DNA of 64,000 nt, from NCBI RefSeq assembly GCF_014529705.1, contig NZ_JAANIH010000010.1, positions 1-64,000 of the forward strand, in the 5' to 3' direction. Of the stretch, positions 39,536 to 48,733 are shown in pieces. The translations under genes and the position numbers were made by a program. The notes under the pieces were generated by a model. That model saw only the letters and a program-made list of their open reading frames with translations. It searched no databases and was not told the DNA's origin. Source of the stretch: Bradyrhizobium campsiandrae (GTDB taxonomy: Bacteria; Pseudomonadota; Alphaproteobacteria; Rhizobiales; Xanthobacteraceae). The stretch's first letter is position 1. Each line of letters begins with the position of its first letter.

Positions 39536-40264
39536 GTGCCGGACCGATTCTACCAAACAGTGGGTTTCATTGAAGCCGTCGAGAAAGCGCAGAGCGCGAT
39601 CGAAGTGGAAGAGTGTCTGCTCGCATTTGCTGCAAGTTTCGGCTTCACGTCTGTTTTTGGCGGTATTGTTCCGTTGCGCCCCGTTCCGCTGGACGAAATG
39701 CCTTCACGCATCTTGTTTCAGCGGTTTCCAGAGGGGTGGGCGGAGCGATACAACGACAACGGCTATGTACTTCGTGATCCCATCGTCTCTCGATTGATAT
39801 ATGATCGGGCACCCTTTGCGTGGGCTGACGCCTATAAAACCGATCGTGAAAGACAGAACGTCAAACTCATTAGTGGAGAGGCGTCCGAGTTCGGGCTCCG
39901 GGACGGCTACGTCGTGCCGATTCCCACGATCGAAGGTGACGTCGCCGCGGTGTCTTTCGGTGGCCCGGCGTACGCTGTGGAGCCAAGTGAGGTTGCGGCG
40001 CTTAATTTCGCCGCAAGCTACGCGGTCGGGAGCTATCTGCATCACAGAATCGCACGCAGGCGACTGTCTGCAGCCTTGACGCCGCGAGAGTCGGACTGTC
40101 TCGTGTGGGCGGGTGAAGGAAAAACGGATTGGGAGATTTCGGTTATTCTAGGCATCTCCCGCGCAACGGTTTTGAAGCACGTTGCCGCCGCGCGGGAGAA
40201 GCTCGGAGCGGTAAACAAGGCGCACGCCATTGCGACGGCGATCAGAATCAAACTCCTCGCGTAA
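39536..40264 (+). CDS. LuxR-family regulator with autoinducer-binding domain
   Basis: 242 residues from GTG 39536, chosen for the GGAGG at 39524 and because the size then equals typical LuxR/TraR proteins; the longer frame from 39308 adds low-quality sequence. The N-terminal autoinducer domain has the conserved pattern W-x3-Y (GWAERYNDNG), DP (VLRDPIV), W (FAWADA) and G (EFGLRDG). The C-terminal helix-turn-helix is LTPRESDCLVWAGEGKTDWEISVILGIS. It probably senses the acyl-homoserine lactone made by the synthase at 58165-58797 and controls transfer (inference). Confidence 0.87.
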   Translation: MPDRFYQTVGFIEAVEKAQSAIEVEECLLAFAASFGFTSVFGGIVPLRPVPLDEMPSRILFQRFPEGWAERYNDNGYVLRDPIVSRLIYDRAPFAWADAYKTDRERQNVKLISGEASEFGLRDGYVVPIPTIEGDVAAVSFGGPAYAVEPSEVAALNFAASYAVGSYLHHRIARRRLSAALTPRESDCLVWAGEGKTDWEISVILGISRATVLKHVAAAREKLGAVNKAHAIATAIRIKLLA

Positions 40265-40411
40265 GCTCATGGCAGCGTCTGAGAATTGATAAGACGCACG
40301 GCTCAGCGAAATGAATTTAGCGACGTAAGGGAGCTTTTGAGACTGTAGCTGCGCGGGCTCTTAGAAGCATCTAGCGTCCCTCGCGGCGCGCTCTCTAGCC
40401 GCCTCAAAGCC

Positions 40412-42550
40412 TCAGCGCTCTTCTCCGAACTCACTATGTAGATCTTTAAGGGTCTGCTCTACCTGGCGAAGTCTGGGTCCAGGTGCGTCTACTACGATAT
40501 TGATCATTGCCGCGAAATCGTCAGCCTCGTCCCGCCTCGCCGCAGCAAGGATATCCCGCACATTGCAGGTCTCTCCTGAGGGAGCGGGGGGGCCAGCGCC
40601 GAGCTCGAGAGCCTTGCGGGGCTGCGGCGCCGGCGCCGGCGCCGTGGTCAGAACAAGGGGCGCACGGGCTTCCTTTGCGGCGGCGCTGGGCCTCTTCGCC
40701 TTCGGCGCACTGGTTTGAGCCGGCCGGCGGGGCGAGACTTTGCCAGATCGCGCCGGTGCGCGGGCAGCGGCCGCCTCCGTTGGCTCCAGATGTGACGTGT
40801 CGGGACCGGGGTTAATCGCTCCCTGAAGGGATTCATCCTGCCAGACCCGCAATCTGGGCAGAGGCGGCGGGACGCTTCTCGCGCGCTCGTAATAGCCGCG
40901 ATATGGCTTGTCCAAGTAGTGCCTGATCTTGGTCAGCTCGAACGACGGAGAATTTTTTACCATCAAGATGGAAAGGCGCGCCGACATTTCCCGTAGCTCG
41001 AGCGGGCTGCGCAGGGGGCGCGGTGTGTAGTGCGGCGACCAGACTCGGGGCGCGAAGATGCCCTGGCCCGGCCGCTGGATCGGCGTCTTATAGACCTGCG
41101 TGGTCTCACCAAGCATTTCGGAAACGAAGTCCGAAGTCTCAAGATCGTTGATCTGGATGAACAGCTTGATCTGCGAGCCAGAGACTGTGGTGATGCGGGT
41201 GTTCTTGCCGTAAAGCTCGTCGAGCTGCGCGAGGTCCTGCATGACGATTGCCATCCGGAAGCCATATCCGGCGCTGATCGTGATCTTGGAAATCAGCGAA
41301 TCCATTCGGCCGACGTGATAGAACTCGTCGAGCATCAGCAGAACCTGATGCGGCTCGTCGTCGCCGGGAATCTTGACCATTAGAAGGTCGTGGATTTGCT
41401 GGAACAAGATGCGAATGAGCGGCCGGAAGATTGAAAGCTCGGCGATCGTGCATCCGATGAAGATTGTCATCGGCGTGCGCCGCAGCTCCCGGATGTCGAA
41501 GTCCGAGGTTTCCGTCGCGGCCGAGATGAGACCGTTGTTCCAAAGGCTCATCGCCATGTTGACGTTGAAGACCGCGCTGTTGCGCGTCTCCGGCTCGAGC
41601 GCGATGTATTGATTGAAGCTGTCGACCACCCATGTCGGCAGATTTTGTCGCTCGGTGCGGACGATGGCCCGCAGCACCGTCGAGATGTCCTTCCCGGTGG
41701 TCGTCATACGGGCCACCGTGCGCATGTGCTGAGCGCCCTCGATCAGCGGCGAGGAAAGCACATAGCCGATCAGGGCGGAGAGCAAGAGCCGACCGGCGCC
41801 GGCCCAAGTGTCGTCGGCCTTTTCTGGAATGACGAAGGAGGCGACCACGAGACAGTCGGTAGCCATGCGCTCGTCGCGGCGCACGAAGTCGAGAGGATTG
41901 TAGCGGTGTGTGTCGTTCGATCCCGGCGAGAACATAAAAACCTTATTGCCCATCGCCGTGCGATGGTTGGCGAGGGCCTCGAAGTTCTCGCGCTTCGGGT
42001 CGAAGAAGACTGCCGAACCTTGCCACACATAACCATTGGGCAGGACGAAGCCCGTCCCTTTGCCGGACCGCGATGGTCCGACCACGAGGATATGCGCAGG
42101 TTCGTCGGAACGGATGGTGACACCACTGAGCAATCCGAGGACGATTCCACGTTTGCTGGTCAAACCCCGCTTCGCCGCTTCCATCAGATTGCCGAAGCGA
42201 GCCGCGCCGTACGGCATCTGTCGACGGTTGATGTAGGCGAAGAGCGCGCCGGCCAGGCCAAGGGCGACCACTGCGGCGGCGGCGTATCCGGCACGGATGA
42301 GTGCCTCGGCGCGCGTCGGCGGATAGACCAGCCGCTCATAAAAATGACGCCATGCCACCAGGAAAAAGTCGGCGGAGCGGTCGGCATTCTGCATCGCGAA
42401 CAGCGCCCAGCGGCTGGCGCCCTCGCTCGGGAACCGGTGGGGCGCCCAGCGCAGCGCGACCACCACCTCATACGCCAGGCTCCACAACAAGCAGAACGCC
42501 AGAAGCACGAGCAGCCCGATGCCGATGCGGAATGCGATGATGCGGCTCAT
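40412..42550 (-). CDS. virD4: VirD4/TraG type IV coupling protein, copy 2
   Basis: 712 residues, complete. Two membrane segments (about 8-32 and 88-107), Walker A GPSRSGKGT (158-166), Walker B VLLMLDEF (403-410), and an alanine/proline-rich C-terminal tail (about 590-680) rich in PAQTSAPKAKRPSAA that may contact the substrate or be disordered. It is the last gene of the virB operon, overlapping virB11 by 4 bp. No relaxase or oriT is visible in the window, so the DNA substrate is processed elsewhere. Confidence 0.96.
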   Translation of the reverse strand: MSRIIAFRIGIGLLVLLAFCLLWSLAYEVVVALRWAPHRFPSEGASRWALFAMQNADRSADFFLVAWRHFYERLVYPPTRAEALIRAGYAAAAVVALGLAGALFAYINRRQMPYGAARFGNLMEAAKRGLTSKRGIVLGLLSGVTIRSDEPAHILVVGPSRSGKGTGFVLPNGYVWQGSAVFFDPKRENFEALANHRTAMGNKVFMFSPGSNDTHRYNPLDFVRRDERMATDCLVVASFVIPEKADDTWAGAGRLLLSALIGYVLSSPLIEGAQHMRTVARMTTTGKDISTVLRAIVRTERQNLPTWVVDSFNQYIALEPETRNSAVFNVNMAMSLWNNGLISAATETSDFDIRELRRTPMTIFIGCTIAELSIFRPLIRILFQQIHDLLMVKIPGDDEPHQVLLMLDEFYHVGRMDSLISKITISAGYGFRMAIVMQDLAQLDELYGKNTRITTVSGSQIKLFIQINDLETSDFVSEMLGETTQVYKTPIQRPGQGIFAPRVWSPHYTPRPLRSPLELREMSARLSILMVKNSPSFELTKIRHYLDKPYRGYYERARSVPPPLPRLRVWQDESLQGAINPGPDTSHLEPTEAAAARAPARSGKVSPRRPAQTSAPKAKRPSAAAKEARAPLVLTTAPAPAPQPRKALELGAGPPAPSGETCNVRDILAAARRDEADDFAAMINIVVDAPGPRLRQVEQTLKDLHSEFGEER

Positions 42551-43584
42551 CGGTCATACCTCGCGGCGTGCTCGCGTCGCCAGTCGGGCATGCGCGAGAA
42601 ATAGATCTCGGATGTGCCGCGCCAGCCGCCAACCTTGGTTTGTTGAACCACGATCGGAAGAACGGACTTGATGTACGCGATGATCTCGTCACGCCGCAGA
42701 CCAAGCCCGGCCTGCATCACCATCAGCGCCAGCTGTTCGAAGGCGCCGGCCGAACTGTCCGCATGGACCGTCGTGATGCTGCCGGGATGTCCCGTATTGA
42801 TCGCGCGCAGAAACGAATAGGCTTCGGCGCCGCGGATCTCGCCGAGAAAAATGCGGTCCGGACGCAGCCGCATGGAAGCCTGCAGGAGCATTTCGACCGT
42901 AACTCGGGCTTCGCCCTGGTCCCCCTTCGAGGCCACCAAGGGAAGGAAGTTCTTCTGGATCGGATTGACCTCACGCGTGTCCTCGATCGTGATGATGCGC
43001 TCGTCGGCCGGCACTTCCTTGAGTATCGCGTTCAGGAACGTCGTCTTTCCGGAGCTTGTCCCTCCCGAAAGCAGGATCGAATATCGACTGACAACGGCCA
43101 GCTTGATAAAGTCCTCGATGCGGCCCGCGTCGAGATGCTCGCACAGGCGGCGATCGACGTCGGACAAGGCGCCCTCTTCGGTCATCGCGACCTTGTCGAA
43201 CGATCCCATGCGGCGATAATCGTCGAGCCGCATCTCCTTGATGACCTGCTTGCGGATGGCAAACGCACCGCCCGAGGTCGTCGCTGGGGGAATGACGCCT
43301 TGGAAGCGCTCCCCCGTTGGCAAGGCCGCGGACAGAAGCGGATGTTCTTCGTTGACGCTTTGCCCCGAATGACCCGCGACGCGCTCGGCCAAGTGGCGGA
43401 TCGCGTGTTCGCTGAGCGCTGGCACCTCGTGCCTTTCCATCGCCGATTGTCCAAACCGTTCGACCCAGACTTCCCCAGGCCCATTGGCGCAGATCTCGAC
43501 GACCTGATCGTCCTCGAGCCAAGGTCGGATCGGCTCCAGCGCGCGATCAATGAAGACCGTCAGGCTTCGCGCCACTACGCTCAC
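42547..43584 (-). CDS. virB11: VirB11 secretion ATPase, copy 2
   Basis: 345 residues. Walker A GGTSSGKT (174-181), Walker B RIFLGEIRG and the His box TGHPGSITTVHAD are identical to copy 1. Differences are concentrated at residues 130-155 and at the C-terminus, which is 7 residues shorter. It overlaps virB10 by 38 bp and virD4 by 4 bp. Confidence 0.95.
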   Translation of the reverse strand: MSVVARSLTVFIDRALEPIRPWLEDDQVVEICANGPGEVWVERFGQSAMERHEVPALSEHAIRHLAERVAGHSGQSVNEEHPLLSAALPTGERFQGVIPPATTSGGAFAIRKQVIKEMRLDDYRRMGSFDKVAMTEEGALSDVDRRLCEHLDAGRIEDFIKLAVVSRYSILLSGGTSSGKTTFLNAILKEVPADERIITIEDTREVNPIQKNFLPLVASKGDQGEARVTVEMLLQASMRLRPDRIFLGEIRGAEAYSFLRAINTGHPGSITTVHADSSAGAFEQLALMVMQAGLGLRRDEIIAYIKSVLPIVVQQTKVGGWRGTSEIYFSRMPDWRREHAARYDR

Positions 43585-44893
43585 GCTTCAGCTCCCTGAG
43601 GGCTTCCTTGACCGGATCGGGATACAGTGCCGAGAAATCGAGATCGCGCCGCACGAACACGATGATCCGCGTTCCCTGGTCGAGGTAAATCGTCGGTGGA
43701 ATGTTGATCGAGTTGCGCAGGGCCTCCTGAGCGATGTTGGTCAGAGTTTGGGAAATGTTCTGTGCGGCGATCTGACGGGCCTGCAGGGAAAGCTGGTTCT
43801 GGTTCACGCCGGTTTGGGTCTGCGTCACGACGCCGGTCACGGGGTCGGTGGTCGTGATGACCGTGCCGTTGCCATAGCCGTCGGTGTTTTGTCCGTATGC
43901 GCTGAGGAATTGTGCTCCCCCGCCGACCAGCGACAGCACGATCGCCGAGCCGAAGCGCTCGAGATAATGATTGTCGACGAAGCCAGCGTTGCCGGCACGG
44001 CCGAGCTCGTCGGCGCCGTTCGAACCGAGTTGCACCGACACGCCGTCGGACCGCAACATCCGGGTCCAGACGATGAAGACCCGGGTCTGGCCCTGGGCGA
44101 TGCCGGACCGATACTCGCCGATCAGGCGGCTGCCCGACGGAATAAGCACGCGTCGGCCGTCGAACGACCAGACATTCTCGGTCACGACAGCTCGCACCAT
44201 GCCGGGCAGATCGCTCTGTACGGCCGTTTCCAGCACGCCGCGGATCAGCGTGCCCTGCGCCACCAGCGCGTCGATGCGGTCGTTCTTTGATGCGCGGGCC
44301 ACTTCGACCCCTGCGGCGGAGACCGATGCGAGGAAGCGCCTATTGGGATCGTCTTCGTTGCCTGCCGCACCACGAGGTCCGTCCTCGCCATTCGTAGCGG
44401 CGGCCGCCGAGGCGTTGTCAGCGATCACCTGTGGCGCGCGCAGCCGCTCCCAGCGCCGTCGCTCTTCCTCCTGGCGTTGCCGCTCGAGCTCCGCGAGCCG
44501 CCGCGCCTCGTCATCGTTGGGCGGTGCCGCGACAAGGGGCGGTTCCGGTGCCGGCGGCGGCGGCAACGCCAGGGGCGGTGCGACCGGAGGAGCAGGCGGA
44601 GCGGGTTCGGGCGGCGCCGGCGGCACGACGATCGTGCCCTGATCGGTTTGGGGACGGGGCGTCGAAAGCGACGGCGCCGGAAACTGGGTGGTCGTGAATT
44701 CTTCTTTGTCCGGCGTCGTCAAAGTGGGAGTCCGGCGGGCCAGCGATCCGTAGATGAGCCAGGCGGCAATCGCCAGCGCCCCAAGCGGTATGGCGATCTT
44801 CAAGAAACCGCCGAGAGCGGTTCGCCCCCGGGCGACAGAGCTGGCGGCGGCCGCCTCGAGCTCCAGTGAACGATAATCGTCGGCCGTCGGCAT
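43547..44893 (-). CDS. virB10: VirB10/TrbI-type T4SS core protein, copy 2
   Basis: 448 residues. One membrane helix (about 33-50), a proline-rich linker (about 80-130), a charged helical stretch and the C-terminal beta-barrel domain with the IYLDQGTRIIVFVRRDLDFS end. Relative to copy 1 the linker is richer in PAPP repeats, and the segment near residue 165 is replaced by a glycine/glutamate-rich stretch. It starts 6 bp after the virB9 stop. Confidence 0.95.
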   Translation of the reverse strand: MPTADDYRSLELEAAAASSVARGRTALGGFLKIAIPLGALAIAAWLIYGSLARRTPTLTTPDKEEFTTTQFPAPSLSTPRPQTDQGTIVVPPAPPEPAPPAPPVAPPLALPPPPAPEPPLVAAPPNDDEARRLAELERQRQEEERRRWERLRAPQVIADNASAAAATNGEDGPRGAAGNEDDPNRRFLASVSAAGVEVARASKNDRIDALVAQGTLIRGVLETAVQSDLPGMVRAVVTENVWSFDGRRVLIPSGSRLIGEYRSGIAQGQTRVFIVWTRMLRSDGVSVQLGSNGADELGRAGNAGFVDNHYLERFGSAIVLSLVGGGAQFLSAYGQNTDGYGNGTVITTTDPVTGVVTQTQTGVNQNQLSLQARQIAAQNISQTLTNIAQEALRNSINIPPTIYLDQGTRIIVFVRRDLDFSALYPDPVKEALRELKRERSGAKPDGLH

Positions 44894-44899
44894 GCGCGC

Positions 44900-45703
44900 T
44901 CAACCTCCCGAGGCGGTGGCCGTGCCCACGCGCTGCGGCGCGTAAGGCTCAAGGCCTGTCGGCTCATGCACGTTGGTCAGACGGCGGTTGAAGATGCAGG
45001 TCGATTCCTGGCCGTTGCGCAGGGTCCATTGCGCGGAGACCTTGTCGACGACGACATAGGGTCCCTCTGTCCGGAAATTGACGAGGCTCTCATTGCGATC
45101 CGCGTCGACGATGAAGATCGCCGGTGTCTCGCCCTCGAACCGAAACCAGGTCTTGGTGCCGTCGTCGAAGACGGCGACCGGCTTGTTGGTGGAAGACCCC
45201 TTGTAGCCGTAGTTGCTGTTGGCGTTCGCGATGTTGAGCGCTTTCAAGTTCGGATTGGCGGCGCGCTCCTTGGCTTCGGCAAGCAGCCGGGCGCTGGCTT
45301 CGTCATCCGGGAAGCGAAACCGCACGGCGTAGATCTGATTCGATGGCGGGCGCGTGTTCGAGCGCAGCAGGAACGAGTAGACTCGCTTGTCGGTCACCAC
45401 GTTGAGATTGGATTGCGCGTTCTTCTCCACGGGTTTGATGAAGATGATGTCGCCTTTTCGGTTCGGCTCGACGCGCCAGGCAATGGAATCGCCGAGCGCC
45501 AACGTCTCGATCTTTTCGTCAGGCTGCAGCTGGATCATCGTCGACGTGCCGTAGGTGGCGTCGATTGCGGTGACGTTGTCCCGGTTGTAGACGACGTCGC
45601 GCACACGCGGGTCGAGGCGGCCGGGGCGCGGCGTCGATTCGGCAAGCGCCGCGCCCGTCGACAGTAAGAGGGTAAGAAGCGCAACAGCGGACGGCCGCAT
45701 CAT
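44900..45703 (-). CDS. virB9: VirB9/TrbG-type T4SS outer-membrane core protein, copy 2
   Basis: 267 residues with a signal peptide (MMRPSAVALLTLLLSTGAAL, cleavage near ALA-ES). The N-terminal VirB10-binding and C-terminal VirB7-binding beta domains are both present. Four-base overlap with virB8. The conserved C-terminal segment VVDKVSAQWTLRNGQESTC contains a cysteine that could pair with VirB7. Confidence 0.94.
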   Translation of the reverse strand: MMRPSAVALLTLLLSTGAALAESTPRPGRLDPRVRDVVYNRDNVTAIDATYGTSTMIQLQPDEKIETLALGDSIAWRVEPNRKGDIIFIKPVEKNAQSNLNVVTDKRVYSFLLRSNTRPPSNQIYAVRFRFPDDEASARLLAEAKERAANPNLKALNIANANSNYGYKGSSTNKPVAVFDDGTKTWFRFEGETPAIFIVDADRNESLVNFRTEGPYVVVDKVSAQWTLRNGQESTCIFNRRLTNVHEPTGLEPYAPQRVGTATASGG

Positions 45704-46413
45704 GGCTGCTGCCCCACGCTGCGCGGAGATGGCGCCGATTCCTGGTCACGCCGATATTCGAGCACCTGGAAGCCCAGCGGATTGTCGAAACGCCATTCGT
45801 TGCGCATGGGCGCGGACGTGTAACGGAAGCGCACCAGAGAAACCCAGTGCCGAGTCACGATGTTGGTGGCCGACTTTTCGTCGGTGGAGAAGCGGACCAG
45901 AGCGGTGCGGTTGTTCGGAAAGGTCACCGACTTGATGGTGACGCTGACCTCGGTGTTCGTCCCGTAGATCTTCACCGGGTTATTGGGATTGGCGGGCGAG
46001 TAAATCTCGGTGAGTTCGCGCGCCGCGTCTCCGGCGGCGAGGAGTTGGGCGAGATCAAAATTATCCTTCAGCGCCTTCGGATCGTAGGTCTCGCGCGCTT
46101 TGATGTAGCGCACGACATTGAACATCGTGACCGCCTCGTCCTGCGTCAGCGGTCCCTCCGCGGTCGGTCGCTTGACCTCGACGAACCCCGTCGTTTTGTC
46201 GACGACGACCATATAAGGCTCGTAGGTCTTGAGTGGCACGAGGAGCGCCAGCACGGCGAGCGCGGTGACGGCAACCATGGTCATCACGGTGGCGACGATC
46301 CAGGCTAGCGCGCGCGAGTTGCGGTTGCGCCGGGCGATATCATGCTCCCAAGTTGCGCCGTCGGCATAATAGCGCGGATCAACCCGGTCGGACTGGGTCG
46401 TGGTATCCGTCAC
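45700..46413 (-). CDS. virB8: VirB8-type T4SS inner-membrane protein, copy 2
   Basis: 237 residues. A cytoplasmic N-terminus, a membrane helix (about 36-58) and a periplasmic NTF2-like domain. Coupled by 4-bp overlaps with virB6 and virB9. It matches copy 1 closely outside the first ten residues. Confidence 0.94.
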   Translation of the reverse strand: MTDTTTQSDRVDPRYYADGATWEHDIARRNRNSRALAWIVATVMTMVAVTALAVLALLVPLKTYEPYMVVVDKTTGFVEVKRPTAEGPLTQDEAVTMFNVVRYIKARETYDPKALKDNFDLAQLLAAGDAARELTEIYSPANPNNPVKIYGTNTEVSVTIKSVTFPNNRTALVRFSTDEKSATNIVTRHWVSLVRFRYTSAPMRNEWRFDNPLGFQVLEYRRDQESAPSPRSVGQQP

Positions 46414-47540
46414 GGTCTTCCTCCCCCGCTCTGCGCGGGCGGTACGCCGGAGTTGCGGAGTTGGTCGGCGAGCCGACGGAACTCTGCGGACTGCGTCCAG
46501 CTCGCGGCGCGGAGGCCGACGCGCGCTCTCTGCCGCGCGGCCAGCTCCTCCCGCCGCGCCATCGAAGCGGGGTTGAACGGATTGCGGAAGGCGAGGCGCG
46601 CTCGGTTGGCGGCCGCCCCCATCCGGTAGCCGGAGGCCGTGGCCAGGACCGCGCCGAGCCGGGGCGCGAAGATCGGGACGCCACCTGCGATAGCGGCCGC
46701 TATGTTATTGATCTGGCTCAGCAGGAGGATGCCGATGATGGCGAGCAGCACCACCGGTCCGATTGTTGCCCATGTGGCAGACTTGCTGTTGGCGACGCCG
46801 TTCAGCGTGTCGATCGATTGCTGGATCAGCGAGACATAGAAGGCGAGGAAGGCGTATACGAGCACCTGCACAAGGAAATACTGCGCGAGTGAGCTCATCC
46901 AGCCGCTGAAGAACCGCGACGTGACGCCGAACAGAAGCAGGATGATGAATAGCGGCGCCAGGGCAAGCAGAAGCCACATGAACATCTTCGACAACACGAT
47001 CAGGAAGATGGCGAAACCGATCAGGATCGCCATGACAACGTAGAAAACGGCGGCGAAGATGTAGGGTCCCCAATTGGTAATGCCGGCATTCTGTAGAAAC
47101 GCCTCGGTCGCGCTATTGGTCGTGTCCCACATGTTCTGCAAGGCCGACTGGACGGCGTTGACCGAGGTGAGATTGGCCGAGGTGCCGGTATTGTTGGCGG
47201 AAGTGACGGCGCTCAGCAGCGCGTTGCCGATGGCGGAAGGACCGTCATTCAGGATCGTATACACGAAGGTTTGGAATTCTCCCCAGCGGGTCGCCAGGAC
47301 ATAGATCATCATCGCGCGAAAGAGCCGGAAGGCATAATCCGTCGGGCCGCCGCTGGCCGTGCCCTGCCAGATCCCGACGCCCCAGAAGATTACGTAAAGC
47401 GTCAGGAGCAGACCGGCGACGCCGGTTGTCCCGCCCGATGTCGCCGCGTTCGCGAGGGCCTGATATGCCGTCGAAACGTAATTCTGGCCAAGCTGGTCGA
47501 CGGATTGCAGTAGCGAAGTGATATTGAAATTGTTGGCCAT
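46410..47540 (-). CDS. virB6: VirB6/TrbL-type polytopic T4SS channel protein
   Basis: 376 residues with about six membrane helices (for example VAGLLLTLYVIFWGVGIW, IFAAVFYVVMAILIGFAIF and VVLLAIIGILLLSQI) and a basic cytoplasmic tail ending GVPPAQSGGGRP. The conserved tryptophan region WGVGIWQG is present. It is the complete version of the remnant at 5643-5836. Confidence 0.93.
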   Translation of the reverse strand: MANNFNITSLLQSVDQLGQNYVSTAYQALANAATSGGTTGVAGLLLTLYVIFWGVGIWQGTASGGPTDYAFRLFRAMMIYVLATRWGEFQTFVYTILNDGPSAIGNALLSAVTSANNTGTSANLTSVNAVQSALQNMWDTTNSATEAFLQNAGITNWGPYIFAAVFYVVMAILIGFAIFLIVLSKMFMWLLLALAPLFIILLLFGVTSRFFSGWMSSLAQYFLVQVLVYAFLAFYVSLIQQSIDTLNGVANSKSATWATIGPVVLLAIIGILLLSQINNIAAAIAGGVPIFAPRLGAVLATASGYRMGAAANRARLAFRNPFNPASMARREELAARQRARVGLRAASWTQSAEFRRLADQLRNSGVPPAQSGGGRP

Positions 47541-47548
47541 CGCGCTCC

Positions 47549-47746
47549 TCAGATCGGCCGCATCGGGCCGCAGGCGTCAACGGCCTCAACCGCGGCTCGA
47601 GCGGGCGGCGCGGGAGGGAGCTGCGCATAGGCCAGCGGCGCGCCGCCCTCGTCGGGTGAACACGGCGCTTTCAGCGGCTTATAGGCACAGCCGCCGAGCG
47701 CGAGCGTGAGTAGTACGCTGGCCATGAGGAGCGATACCGATCTCAC
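47549..47746 (-). CDS. VirB7-like small lipoprotein
   Basis: 65 residues. A lipoprotein signal with lipobox LGGC (Cys20) is followed by a short proline/alanine-rich mature part with two further cysteines. Its position just before virB6 and near virB5 fits VirB7, which anchors VirB9 in the outer membrane. Four-base overlap with the gene before it. Confidence 0.75.
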   Translation of the reverse strand: MRSVSLLMASVLLTLALGGCAYKPLKAPCSPDEGGAPLAYAQLPPAPPARAAVEAVDACGPMRPI

Positions 47747-47934
47747 TGCGGCGGCGCCTTGGGTTGCGTGAATGTCATGGCCCGCGAGGCGGATTCCGCG
47801 GCATCGTTCCGGTTGGGGGACGTTTCAGCGGTGCTCGTCGCCGGCCATGAGGATGGACGGAGCGCGTAGCGTCCGACCGCGACGCCCACGGCGAGCGCAA
47901 CCACGGCTGTCGCGATGACAATGGCCTTCGACAT
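47743..47934 (-). CDS. Small single-pass membrane protein with a VirB5-like tail
   Basis: 63 residues: an N-terminal membrane anchor (AIVIATAVVALAVGVAVG), a short polar linker, then the tail DAAESASRAMTFTQPK. VirB5, encoded just upstream, ends in ESAAARAMKFTQ, and the DNA under both tails is also alike. The tail therefore looks like a duplicated end of virB5. Its function is unknown; an entry-exclusion or pilus-assembly role is possible given the position. Confidence 0.65.
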   Translation of the reverse strand: MSKAIVIATAVVALAVGVAVGRYALRPSSWPATSTAETSPNRNDAAESASRAMTFTQPKAPPQ

Positions 47935-48011
47935 GGGGGTCCCCCAGATGTTGTGTTGCGCCGTCCCGCGCGGCGTGCGCGAAAGCTTTTCGCGGCTCGC
48001 CGCCCGCTCCG

Positions 48012-48722
48012 CTACTGAGTGAATTTCATGGCGCGCGCCGCGGCCGACTCCGCCGCGATGCGATCGAGATTGGCCTGGTTCGCCGCAGCGGCTGCATTGT
48101 TCGCAACCCCGTTCAGTTCATTGATCGTCAGGCCGGTCTGAACCTGCACCTGGGTATTCTGATCGATGCTGCCTTTCAGATCCTGCGCCTGGCCGATCTG
48201 CTGGCCGCCCTGCTTGAAAGCGCTCGATCGCTGCTGCACCGCGCTCTGTGTCGAGTTGATGAGCCCCGAGAGCGTAGCGGCGACGTTCACGGAACTCTTG
48301 TAAGCCGTGTCCACGGGGTGGCTCTGGCCGCTGGTGAGACCGGTGATCGTCTGTACGAGCTGCAGGCCATTGATCAGAGTCGACACGATGTTCTGCGAAT
48401 TCGAGCCCATGCCGGCGAAAGACAGCGCCCCGCCCGAGATCACCGATCCGAGGGAGGGCGCCTGCGCCATGGAGAAGCCGCCGCCGAGGGCCATTTGTGC
48501 GAGCGTTCCTTGCGCCTGGGACGAGCGATCGCCCGTCACCGCTTGCAGCGTCTTCTGGGTGAACTGCATGATCTGCTGATCGGCGGTCAGGATCTTCTGG
48601 GTGCTGGTTGCGATCTCCTGGGCCTTTTGCAGGTTGGCGTTGTCGATGACCGGGACTTGCGCCAACGCTGGCGACAATTGGGCGGTCACGATGACGGCGA
48701 TGAGGGCAAGGATGGTGCGCAT
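48012..48722 (-). CDS. virB5: VirB5/TrbJ-like pilus-associated protein
   Basis: 236 residues from ATG 48722, where a signal peptide begins (MRTILALIAVIVTAQLSPAL, cleavage ALA-QV). The mature part is helical, rich in Gln/Ala/Asn and predicted to be coiled-coil-like, as in VirB5 minor pilins. It ends ESAAARAMKFTQ. The longer frame to 48950 overlaps the previous gene and lacks a signal. Confidence 0.8.
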   Translation of the reverse strand: MRTILALIAVIVTAQLSPALAQVPVIDNANLQKAQEIATSTQKILTADQQIMQFTQKTLQAVTGDRSSQAQGTLAQMALGGGFSMAQAPSLGSVISGGALSFAGMGSNSQNIVSTLINGLQLVQTITGLTSGQSHPVDTAYKSSVNVAATLSGLINSTQSAVQQRSSAFKQGGQQIGQAQDLKGSIDQNTQVQVQTGLTINELNGVANNAAAAANQANLDRIAAESAAARAMKFTQ

Positions 48723-48733
48723 GAAAATCCTCC

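Larger units (their letters stand above)
40790..46600. repeat. Copy 2 of the distal virB/virD4 operon half
   Basis: Same gene order and orientation as 1-5836. This copy is intact and continues upstream into the full virB6 and the proximal genes. Confidence 0.85.
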
